A stretch of 13,686 bases of DNA from Verrucomicrobiota bacterium. GTDB lineage: Bacteria; Verrucomicrobiota; Kiritimatiellia; Kiritimatiellales; Tichowtungiaceae. The notes below the pieces were generated by a model, which was not told the DNA's origin, did not search any database, and saw only the letters and a program-made list of their open reading frames with translations. A program made the translations under genes and the position numbers. Each line of letters opens with the position of its first letter. The stretch's first letter is position 1. The DNA is taken from positions 1-13,686 of the forward strand of contig JADYZA010000100.1 in assembly GCA_020853375.1 (NCBI GenBank), given 5' to 3'. Shown here piece by piece: positions 6,868 through 13,426 of this stretch.

Positions 6868-7605
6868 TCACACCTCTTCTTCAATCAACCGGATCCGGCG
6901 CCGGGGCTTGTGCATTTTCTTGTAGTATTTAACAAGAACCCGAGCGAAGCGGATTAAATCCCGGAACGGAGCGATCAAACTCTTGTGCCGCTTCGGCTGT
7001 TTAGTGATCCGTACGGATCCGACGCGAATTCGGCGGGAGGCGATATTCAGCAGGGTTTCGAACTCAGACGGAAGCGACGACTTTTCTTCGAGAATAAAAG
7101 GAAGCACGTCGCAGCGGTAAAACCGGAATCCGCAAGGCGGATCCGGTACATAAACTCCAAGCAGCCGGTCGATCCAAAAACTCATCGCCCAAATTGTCCA
7201 GCGGCGCACAATGGGAATGCTGTGCACCTCGGCCATTCGATTACCAATCAGTACCGGCAGATGTGTGCGATGGTAGGCTTCTAAAAATTTTGGAATTTCA
7301 TCCGGATCGTGAAACCCGTCGGCATCGAGCGCGATCACGGCATCGAAGCCGTTGGCCAAAACATACTTGAACCCTTCGGTCAACGAGACACCCTTCCCGC
7401 CGTTTTTCTTGTGGCGGATTACAACAGCTCCGGCAGCTTCGGCTCGGGCGGCGGTTGCATCCGTCGAGGCATCATCCACCACAATCACATCTGACAAATA
7501 GGAGCGTGCTCTTGAAACCACCTCGCCAACGGTCTGCTCCTCGCAAAAAGCAGGCATCAGAACGGCTACTCGCTTAACCTCTTTGTACTGAGCAATGGTT
7601 GTCAT
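6868..7605 (-). CDS. Family 2 (GT-A) glycosyltransferase, polyprenyl-phosphate sugar synthase-like
   Basis: This is a 245-residue inverting GT2-type enzyme. The nucleotide-sugar fold opens VAVLMPAFCEEQTVGEVV, with the uridine-binding acidic pair in VIVVDDASTDAT, the metal-binding DxD-type motif in ALDADGFHDPDEI, and a conserved CGFRFYRCDVL. There are no clear membrane segments. The C-terminus is strongly basic (about residues 200-240), which could hold it at the inner membrane surface. The order and motifs resemble dolichyl/undecaprenyl-phosphate mannose or glucose synthases, but sugar and acceptor cannot be told from sequence. Its ATG follows the lipA stop by only 2 nt, so it is probably co-transcribed with lipA, with its ribosome-binding site inside the lipA 3' end. 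An enzyme of this kind could supply donor for the GT39-like protein at 1236-3029; that link is inference. Confidence 0.9.
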   Translation of the reverse strand: MTTIAQYKEVKRVAVLMPAFCEEQTVGEVVSRARSYLSDVIVVDDASTDATAARAEAAGAVVIRHKKNGGKGVSLTEGFKYVLANGFDAVIALDADGFHDPDEIPKFLEAYHRTHLPVLIGNRMAEVHSIPIVRRWTIWAMSFWIDRLLGVYVPDPPCGFRFYRCDVLPFILEEKSSLPSEFETLLNIASRRIRVGSVRITKQPKRHKSLIAPFRDLIRFARVLVKYYKKMHKPRRRIRLIEEEV

Positions 7606-7607
7606 CG

Positions 7608-8471
7608 TTATTCTCGATTTCGGGCCAGTTCATCCGCCCGGTACGAAGAACGCACCAGCGGTCCCGCCGCCACGCCTTCAAACCCCATGGTACGCGCTTT
7701 TTCCGCCAGCGCATCAAAATGTTCGGGAGAAACATACCGCTCAACTGGATGATGGTCACGGGTCGGCGCAAGATACTGCCCCAGAGTCAGCAGGCGAACA
7801 CCCGCCGCGTGCAGATCTTCCAAGGTTTGGAAAATCTCTTCATCGGTTTCGCCGAGACCAAGCATCAGCCCAGACTTCACCTGAACCCCGCCCCGTTCCG
7901 CCGCTTTGCGCAACGTTGCCAGCGACTTTTCATAACTCGCCTGAGGACGAATCACCGCCTGCAACCGCTTCACTGTTTCGAGATTATGGTTAAATACCTC
8001 CGGCCCGGCATCCAGCACGATATCGAGATGCTCCACAAAATCCGGAGTCAGCACCTCGACCGACGCTTCCGGCATTGCCGCTTTCACGGCACGGATTGTC
8101 GTCGCGAAAGCACCCGCACCACCGTCAGGCAGATCGTCACGCGTTACACTGGTGATCACAATATGCTTCAGATTCAGTTTTTTAGCAGCCTCGGCCACGC
8201 GCGCCGGCTCGCCGGGATCAATCGGCTCCGGCTTACCGGTATTCACATTGCAGAAGCGGCAGTTGCGTGTGCAGGTATTGCCCAGAATCATCACCGTCGC
8301 TGTTCCGCGATTCCAACACTCATGACGATTCGGACACTTCGCACTGGCGCAAACTGTATTCAACTGAAGACTCTCCAGCAGCTTGCTCACATCCGGATAG
8401 TTCTGATCGGTTGCAATCGGCCTCCGCATCCACTGCGGCAACCGCTGTGCTTTGGGTTTAAGCATACTCAT
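7608..8471 (-). CDS. lipA: Lipoyl synthase
   Basis: LipA is a radical-SAM enzyme that inserts two sulfur atoms into protein-bound octanoyl groups to make the lipoyl cofactor of 2-oxoacid dehydrogenases and the glycine cleavage system. All signature residues are present. The auxiliary-cluster cysteines are C41, C46 and C52 in CASAKCPNRHECW. The radical-SAM CxxxCxxC is C67, C71, C74 in CTRNCRFCNV. The C-terminal RSSY motif (274-277) supplies the serine ligand of the auxiliary cluster. The 287-residue length is normal for the family. The ATG lies 8 nt after the valS stop, and the valS TGA itself forms part of the ribosome-binding sequence TGAGG. No lipB or lplA gene is in the window. The Nfu-type Fe-S carrier gene is only one gene further along the strand. 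Confidence 0.97.
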   Translation of the reverse strand: MSMLKPKAQRLPQWMRRPIATDQNYPDVSKLLESLQLNTVCASAKCPNRHECWNRGTATVMILGNTCTRNCRFCNVNTGKPEPIDPGEPARVAEAAKKLNLKHIVITSVTRDDLPDGGAGAFATTIRAVKAAMPEASVEVLTPDFVEHLDIVLDAGPEVFNHNLETVKRLQAVIRPQASYEKSLATLRKAAERGGVQVKSGLMLGLGETDEEIFQTLEDLHAAGVRLLTLGQYLAPTRDHHPVERYVSPEHFDALAEKARTMGFEGVAAGPLVRSSYRADELARNRE

Positions 8472-8479
8472 TTGCAGCC

Positions 8480-11152
8480 TCAGGCGGACAGAGTTTCGAT
8501 CAGTTTCTGGAGTTTCTCGCGTTTTTCGATCAGCTCGGCTTTACGCTTTTCCTCTCCGGCAACGACATCGGCAGGCGCCCGGCTGACAAAATTTTCATTA
8601 GAAAGTTTTTTGGTAATTCCCGTAATGCCGTTCTCGACCAGCTCAACCTGCTTTTTCAGCTTCGCGATTTCGGCGGCGGTATCCACAAGTCCTTCGATGG
8701 ACATGTAAACCGTGCCGAGTTGACTGATGCCGCTGGGCATCGCTCCTTCGGGTGTGAAATCGCGATCGATCTGGATCGTTCCGGCACCGAGCAGCGACGA
8801 AACCGAAGCGATATCATCGCAAAGCAGCTTGCCGATACGTTCCTGCGCCGGCCGAATGTAGAAATTCGCCTGCTGTTTCGGCGTCAGGTTATAATCGGTT
8901 CGCAACGTGCGGCCAACGCGAATGAGGTCATGCTTAGCCTCCACATATTCCACGGTGCCGCGCTGTATTCCCCATGCGCTCAAATCGTCGTATGACAGAG
9001 CCTTCGGCCATGGAGCCGTTTGGATGGACTCGCTGGCGATGTTATATCCCATGCCGTGCCACAGTTCTTCGGTGATGAACGGAATAAATGGATGCAACAA
9101 GCGGATGGCGCTTGAAAACACATAGTGCATCACCTGCTCGACTTCCCGTTTACGCTGCGCGTCGTCGCCACGGAACACACTCTTGGAATATTCAACGTAC
9201 CAGTCGCAGTAGTGATGCCACATAAAGTCATACATCGCCAGCGCGGCATCGTTGAACCGATGGCGTTCCAAACTGTCTTCGGTATTGCGAATCGCTTCAC
9301 CCAGTTTGGCGAGAAGGTGCTGATCGTCGGGGCTGAGCTTCATCGCACGGAAGTCGACTTTGTCGGGATCGATCGGCGCGCCGGTGGCGTTCATTTGCAT
9401 AAAGCGCGCGGCGTTCCATATCTTGGTGCAGAAGTTGCGGCCCAGCTCAAACTTCTCGTCGTTGACATACACATCCTGTCCGGTCGCCGTCAGCATCATC
9501 AGACTGAAACGCAGTGCATCAGCGCTGTATTTTTCGATAATATTGAGCGGATCGATCGAGTTACCGAGACTCTTACTCATCTTGCGGCCTTGATCATCGC
9601 GCACGGTTCCGTGGAAATAGACCGTATCAAACGGAATCTCATCCATGAACTCGAGACCGGCCATAATCATCCGAGCCACCCAGAAAAAAAGAATTTCCGG
9701 CGCGGTCGCAATCGTGTTCGTCGGATAAAACTGTTTCAGGTCGGCGGTCTTCTCCGGCCAACCGAAAACACTGAACGGCCAGAGCCACGACGAAAACCAT
9801 GTGTCGAGAACGTCTTCGTCCTGCCGGATATCCCGCACACCGCAAACCGGACAGTCGTGCGGAACTTCGCGGGACGCCCATTCATAGCCGCAGGCATCAC
9901 AGTAGAAAACCGGAATACGATGGCCCCACCAAATTTGACGCGAGATGCACCAGTCGCGGATATTTTCCATCCAGTCGAGATACACTTTGTTCCAACGTTC
10001 GGGAACAAACTTGATGCGTCCGTCACGCACCGCTTCGATCGCCGGCTTGGCCAGCGGTTGCATTTTAACAAACCACTGCGGCGACAGGCGCGGCTCGACG
10101 ACCGTGGAGCAACGGTAACAGTGGCCGACGGCGTGCATGTGCTTGTCGATTTTTTCAATCAGTCCGCCATGCTTCAGGTCTTCAACCAGCTTCTTGCGAC
10201 ATTCAAAACGATCCATTCCGGCATAAGGTCCCGCGGCTTCATTCATCACGCCGTGATCGTCCATCACATTGATCGGAGAAAACTTATGGCGCAGGCCGAT
10301 CTCAAAGTCATTCGGATCATGCGCCGGAGTCACCTTAACGCAACCGGTTCCGAAGTTTGGATCGACAAATTCATCGGCAACCACCGGAATTTCTCTTCCA
10401 ATGATTGGAAGAATCAGCGTCTTGCCAACCAAATCGCTGTACCGTTTATCGCGCGGGCTGACGGCGACGGCGACATCGCCGAGCATCGTTTCCGGACGGG
10501 TGGTGGCGACCACGATTTTCCGCTTCTCGTCTTTAACGGCGTAGCGGATGTAATAAAGCGCGCCTTCGGTTTCAACATGTTCGCTCTCTTCGTCGGAAAG
10601 CGCCGTGGTACAGCGCGGACACCAGTTGATGATGCGGTTTCCGCGATAGATCAGCTTTTTGTCGTAAAGGCGGCAGAAAACTTCGACGACTGCTTTGCTC
10701 AACCCTTCATCCATCGTGAAGCGCTCGCGATCCCAATCGCACGACGAACCGAGCTTCTTGAGCTGTCCGACGATTGTATTGCCGTACTCTTCTTTCCACG
10801 CCCAGACTTCCTTCAGAAATTCATCGCGCGAAAGGTCGTGGCGGCTTTTGCCTTCCTTAGCCAATTTGCGCTCAACCACATTCTGCGTCGCAATACCGGC
10901 GTGGTCGGTTCCCGGAACCCATAGCGCGTTCTTGCCCTGCATGCGTTTCTGACGAATCAAAACGTCCTGAATGGTGTTATTCAGCGCATGCCCCATGTGT
11001 AGAATGCCAGTCACGTTCGGCGGCGGAATCACAATTGTCCAAGGCTCTTTCGTCTCGTCCGGTACAGCATGAAAGGCTTTCTCCTCCATCCATTTCGCAT
11101 ACCACTTCGCCTCAACCCCGGCGGGCTCGTAATTTTTCGGCAGTTCGCTCAT
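8480..11152 (-). CDS. valS: Valyl-tRNA synthetase
   Basis: ValS is the class Ia enzyme that charges tRNA-Val in the cytosol. Using the start chosen here it has 890 residues, a normal length. The HIGH-type motif HMGH is at 52-55 in PPPNVTGILHMGHALN. The CP1 editing domain follows (VATTRPETMLGDVAVAV and TGCVKVTPAHDPNDFEIG). Two cysteine pairs (CDACG and CPVCG, about residues 418-438) may form a zinc-binding insert. The KMSKS motif is exact at 524-528. The anticodon-binding domain follows, and a charged C-terminal coiled-coil arm (last ~65 residues) is typical of bacterial ValS. I placed the start at MSELPKNYEP because it matches the family and has GGGG 7 nt upstream. An ATG 18 bases earlier (11170) is possible, but its GAGGA site abuts the codon without spacing. 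The upstream leader consists of the inserted element's repeat, so its original promoter context has probably changed. Confidence 0.97.
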   Translation of the reverse strand: MSELPKNYEPAGVEAKWYAKWMEEKAFHAVPDETKEPWTIVIPPPNVTGILHMGHALNNTIQDVLIRQKRMQGKNALWVPGTDHAGIATQNVVERKLAKEGKSRHDLSRDEFLKEVWAWKEEYGNTIVGQLKKLGSSCDWDRERFTMDEGLSKAVVEVFCRLYDKKLIYRGNRIINWCPRCTTALSDEESEHVETEGALYYIRYAVKDEKRKIVVATTRPETMLGDVAVAVSPRDKRYSDLVGKTLILPIIGREIPVVADEFVDPNFGTGCVKVTPAHDPNDFEIGLRHKFSPINVMDDHGVMNEAAGPYAGMDRFECRKKLVEDLKHGGLIEKIDKHMHAVGHCYRCSTVVEPRLSPQWFVKMQPLAKPAIEAVRDGRIKFVPERWNKVYLDWMENIRDWCISRQIWWGHRIPVFYCDACGYEWASREVPHDCPVCGVRDIRQDEDVLDTWFSSWLWPFSVFGWPEKTADLKQFYPTNTIATAPEILFFWVARMIMAGLEFMDEIPFDTVYFHGTVRDDQGRKMSKSLGNSIDPLNIIEKYSADALRFSLMMLTATGQDVYVNDEKFELGRNFCTKIWNAARFMQMNATGAPIDPDKVDFRAMKLSPDDQHLLAKLGEAIRNTEDSLERHRFNDAALAMYDFMWHHYCDWYVEYSKSVFRGDDAQRKREVEQVMHYVFSSAIRLLHPFIPFITEELWHGMGYNIASESIQTAPWPKALSYDDLSAWGIQRGTVEYVEAKHDLIRVGRTLRTDYNLTPKQQANFYIRPAQERIGKLLCDDIASVSSLLGAGTIQIDRDFTPEGAMPSGISQLGTVYMSIEGLVDTAAEIAKLKKQVELVENGITGITKKLSNENFVSRAPADVVAGEEKRKAELIEKREKLQKLIETLSA

Positions 11153-11169
11153 AAAAAAGCCCCAATTCA

Positions 11170-11199
11170 TTCCTCGCAGAGGCGCAAAGGCCGCAGAGA
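11170..11199. repeat. Left terminal inverted repeat of the GxxExxY unit
   Basis: A purine-rich array of GCAGAG-like words, starting TTCCTCGCAGAG and ending CGCAGAGA just before the ORF stop. It pairs with 11592-11621 (24 of 30 positions). Confidence 0.75.
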
Positions 11200-11200
11200 G

Positions 11201-11590
11201 TTAGTTAGAAAATCCATTAACAATTCGTTTTATCCCGTTTTTAAGCAAAGGCACGTTAAAATTAATCAGAAGACCTAGCTGTAAATTCTTCAACTTTAAA
11301 TAGGTTCCCAGTTGTTTAGAGAACAGATCTTTCATAGTTTCAACAGACTTAACCTCGACGATCACAGCCCCTTGAACCAACAAATCAATCCGATATCCAT
11401 CTTCCTCAACAATCTCACCTCTGAATTTAACAGGAAGACACAACTCCTCCTCAACCTGATAACCCATGTCGCGCAAAACTTTTGCAAGACACTTCCGATA
11501 CACCGACTCCAGCAGTCCCGGCCCAAGTTCTTTATGAACCTCTATTGCCGCCTGAATAATATCATGCGATATGGTATTTAAGTCCTTCAT
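11201..11590 (-). CDS. GxxExxY family protein (PD-(D/E)xK nuclease-like fold)
   Basis: This 129-residue protein is recognisable from its name-giving motif: G25, E28 and Y31 in HKELGPGLLESVYRKCL. It also has a PD-(D/E)xK-like core, D69 in GYRIDLLVQG and E79-x-K81 in AVIVEVKSVE, followed by KQLGTYLKLKNLQLGLLINF. The core resembles small restriction-endonuclease-fold proteins, so nucleic-acid cleavage is possible, but the family's activity is not established to my knowledge and I claim none. The length is normal and the frame intact, so it is probably functional. Base composition is much richer in AT than the genes on either side, a sign of separate origin. The ATG is preceded directly by GAGGA inside the flanking repeat, an unusually tight spacing. 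No later Met occurs before the conserved motif, so this start is the best available. It lies between cimA and valS with inverted repeats on both sides. Confidence 0.9.
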   Translation of the reverse strand: MKDLNTISHDIIQAAIEVHKELGPGLLESVYRKCLAKVLRDMGYQVEEELCLPVKFRGEIVEEDGYRIDLLVQGAVIVEVKSVETMKDLFSKQLGTYLKLKNLQLGLLINFNVPLLKNGIKRIVNGFSN

Positions 11591-11591
11591 T

Positions 11592-11621
11592 CCTCTGCGC
11601 TCTCTGCATCTCTGCGAGGAA
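11592..11621. repeat. Right terminal inverted repeat of the GxxExxY unit
   Basis: A CTCTGCG-type array ending CTCTGCGAGGAA. It is the inverted partner of 11170-11199, and its inner edge reaches the ORF start region. A further related array lies beyond cimA at 13395-13424 in the same orientation. Confidence 0.75.
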
Positions 11622-11626
11622 CCCTC

Positions 11627-13216
11627 TTATTTCCGCACCTTCTCCTCTTCGAGGAACAACTTGTATTCCACGCTGTCGACCAGCGCTTCCCATGACGCTT
11701 CGATGATGTTTTCCGAAACCCCGACTGTGCCCCAAGTTTTCTCGCCGTCGCTCGATTCAATCAACACACGGGTTTTGGCCGCAGTCGCTTCTTCGGGGTC
11801 CAGAATGCGCACCGAGTAATCGATCAGCGCGACATCGGCGATCACGGGATAAAATTTAACCAGCGCATCGCGTAACGCATGGTTGAGCGCATCGACAGGG
11901 CCATCGCCCGTTCCATCGGCCGACACGCTCTGTCCCTCAACACTCAGCTTGACGTTCGCCTCGGAATGACAGCCTGGGCCCTTGCCCCGCTTATCAACCG
12001 TAACGCTAAAGCTCTTGAGTTCAAAAAATGACTGGTGCTTTTTCAGCACCTTCTTGATCAGCATCTGGAACGAGGCATCGGCCGATTCATATTCGTAGCC
12101 GTCTTTCTCCATCTGCTCGAGTTGTTTCAGAACCTCGCGTACTTCAGGCGATTTACGGTCGAGATCCAGCCCCATTTCGATCGCCTTCAAAAACACGTTG
12201 CTGGCGCCCGACAACTCGGAAATCAGAATGCGGCGGCTGTTTCCAACCGACTCCGGAGCGATATGCTCGAAACTTCGCGACACCTTGCGCACACCGTCCA
12301 CATGCATTCCGGCCTTGTGAGCGAACGCGCTATCACCGACAAAAGCCTGCTTGGTGTAGGCTCGTATATTGGCCTGTTCATAAACAAACTGTGAAAGCGC
12401 ACGAAGCTGCTTCAGATTTCCCGCCTTCGTCAGACAGGAATACCCCAGCTTCAACATCAGATTGGGAATAACTGAACTCAGATTGCAATTACCGACCCGT
12501 TCACCGATGCCGTTGATCGTGCCTTGCACATGCACCGCACCAATGTCCACAGCCGCCAGCGCGTTAGCCACGCCCAGCTCGCCGTCGTTATGCGTATGGA
12601 TGCCGACCGGCGTACGGAACGCCTTAAGCACGGCAGAAGTGATTTCCGCCACCTCGTGCGGAAGCGCGCCGCCGTTCGTTTCGCAAAGGACAAGACAGTC
12701 CGCCCCGGCGTCCGCCGCGGCTTTGAGCGCCGACATCGCGTATTCCGGGCTGTCTTTGTAGCCGTCGAAAAAATGCTCGGCATCGTAGATCACCTCTTTG
12801 CCGTGCTCCTTCAAAAACCGGACGCTGTCAGAGATCATCGCCAGATTTTCCTCCGGCGTCGTCTGAAGAACTTCCGTCACATGCAACAGCCAGCTCTTTC
12901 CAAAGATTGTGCAAACCGGCGTATCGGCTTCTAGCAGTGCGGCGAGGCCTTTATCCTCTTCCGGCTTAATGTTCGCACGCCGGGTCGAGCCAAAGGCGGC
13001 AACCTTGGCATTCTTAAGGGTTTCCTTCTTAATCAGGCGGAAAAACTCCATATCTTTGGGATTCGATGCGGCGAAACCGCCTTCAATGTAGGCAATACCG
13101 AACTCATCAAGACGTTTAGCAACCTGCACCTTGGCAATCGCGGAAAATGACACGCCCTCCGCCTGTGCTCCATCGCGCAGTGTCGTGTCATAAATGGCTA
13201 TCTTTTTCGTACTCAT
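11627..13216 (-). CDS. cimA: (R)-citramalate synthase
   Basis: CimA condenses pyruvate and acetyl-CoA to citramalate, the first step of the threonine-independent route to 2-oxobutyrate and isoleucine. The 529 residues match the CimA branch of the LeuA/HMGL family. The catalytic TIM barrel starts IAIYDTTLRDGAQAEG (metal-binding D9 and catalytic R13 region). It contains the metal-ligand motif HTHNDGELGVANALAAV and the family motif GTINGIGERVGNCNL. A LeuA-type allosteric domain occupies about the last 130 residues (GTGDGPVDALNHALRDAL, then ALIDYSVRILDP), normally the site of isoleucine feedback. The ATG has GAGGG about 7 nt upstream. A homocitrate or isopropylmalate synthase is less likely, given the TTLRDGAQAEG form and total length. 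lysC is directly upstream on the same strand; the downstream neighbour valS is interrupted by the GxxExxY unit. Confidence 0.94.
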   Translation of the reverse strand: MSTKKIAIYDTTLRDGAQAEGVSFSAIAKVQVAKRLDEFGIAYIEGGFAASNPKDMEFFRLIKKETLKNAKVAAFGSTRRANIKPEEDKGLAALLEADTPVCTIFGKSWLLHVTEVLQTTPEENLAMISDSVRFLKEHGKEVIYDAEHFFDGYKDSPEYAMSALKAAADAGADCLVLCETNGGALPHEVAEITSAVLKAFRTPVGIHTHNDGELGVANALAAVDIGAVHVQGTINGIGERVGNCNLSSVIPNLMLKLGYSCLTKAGNLKQLRALSQFVYEQANIRAYTKQAFVGDSAFAHKAGMHVDGVRKVSRSFEHIAPESVGNSRRILISELSGASNVFLKAIEMGLDLDRKSPEVREVLKQLEQMEKDGYEYESADASFQMLIKKVLKKHQSFFELKSFSVTVDKRGKGPGCHSEANVKLSVEGQSVSADGTGDGPVDALNHALRDALVKFYPVIADVALIDYSVRILDPEEATAAKTRVLIESSDGEKTWGTVGVSENIIEASWEALVDSVEYKLFLEEEKVRK

Positions 13217-13294
13217 GGTTTTCCCTCTAGGAAGTGGAGAAAGATATACGACACCCCCGCAGATTTAAAGCCTTCACCGGCCCTTTTTTCGGGG

Positions 13295-13379
13295 AAATTG
13301 AACCGCCAAGACGCCAAGATCGCCGGGGTTTCCAAACCTTGTAAATTTGGCGCCCTTTGCGTCTTGGCGGGTTGAATTT
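13295..13379. repeat. Long inverted repeat of CGCCAAGACG type between lysC and cimA
   Basis: The perfect 12-bp core arms CCGCCAAGACGC (13303-13314) and GCGTCTTGGCGG (13359-13370) extend outward through AAATTgAA-like flanks and inward through AAG, with few mismatches. Between them is a small hairpin GGTTT-CC-AAACC (13327-13338). The large stem could act as a transcription or mRNA 3'-end structure for lysC, but only a poor T-run follows. The word CGCCAAGACGCCAAG looks like a dispersed intergenic repeat, not a gene-specific signal. Confidence 0.65.
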
Positions 13380-13394
13380 TCCAATATCAGGAAA

Positions 13395-13424
13395 CTCTCT
13401 GCAACTCTGCGGCTCTGCGAGAAA
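13395..13424. repeat. CTCTGCG-type repeat, related to the GxxExxY element end
   Basis: An array of CTCTGC words ending GGCTCTGCGAGAAA. It closely resembles the right end of the GxxExxY unit (shared CTCTCTGCA, ACTCTGCG/TCTCTGCG and CTCTGCGAG words, same orientation). It starts two bases after the lysC stop and carries no ORF, so it may be a solo end or remnant. Confidence 0.6.
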
Positions 13425-13426
13425 TC

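Larger units (their letters stand above)
11170..11621 (-). mobile_element. Compact element: GxxExxY ORF bounded by terminal inverted repeats
   Basis: This 452-bp unit carries one ORF and almost nothing else. Its ends are perfect 12-bp inverted repeats, TTCCTCGCAGAG (11170-11181) and its complement (11610-11621), inside arms of about 30 bases that match at 24 positions. The left arm ends at the base before the ORF stop; the right arm runs into the ORF start. GC content drops sharply inside: a hand count gives 18/60 for 11281-11340, against 32/60 for 11701-11760 in cimA. A 10-base direct repeat TTCATTCCTC occurs at both edges (11166-11175, 11586-11595). No transposase or known IS features are visible. 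That it moves or has moved is inference from the boundary structure and composition. Confidence 0.55.

Noticed and set aside
7599..8708. A 369-codon open frame on the plus strand opposite lipA and the end of valS
   Set aside because: It spans two intact, well-supported minus-strand genes and their junction, with no family-like sequence; a shadow frame.
9125..10924. A 599-codon open frame on the plus strand opposite valS
   Set aside because: It is exactly antisense to the conserved catalytic and editing domains of valS, has no recognisable domain, and is rich in H, R and F as expected from reverse-complemented coding DNA.
11153..11170. An earlier valS start adding MNWGFF
   Set aside because: The GAGGA site directly abuts this ATG with no spacing and the extra residues are not family-like. 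Kept only as an alternative.
11153..11200. A T-box or other tRNA-sensing leader before valS
   Set aside because: The space is under 50 bases and consists of the element's repeat; no T-box core or specifier structure is visible.
13217..13260. A promoter for cimA with TATATC as -10 box
   Set aside because: No acceptable -35 box lies at 16-18 bases upstream, so the match rests on one AT-rich hexamer.
13295..13424. A CRISPR-like array
   Set aside because: The repeated words are short, irregular and inverted, with no constant-length repeat-spacer pattern and no cas gene.
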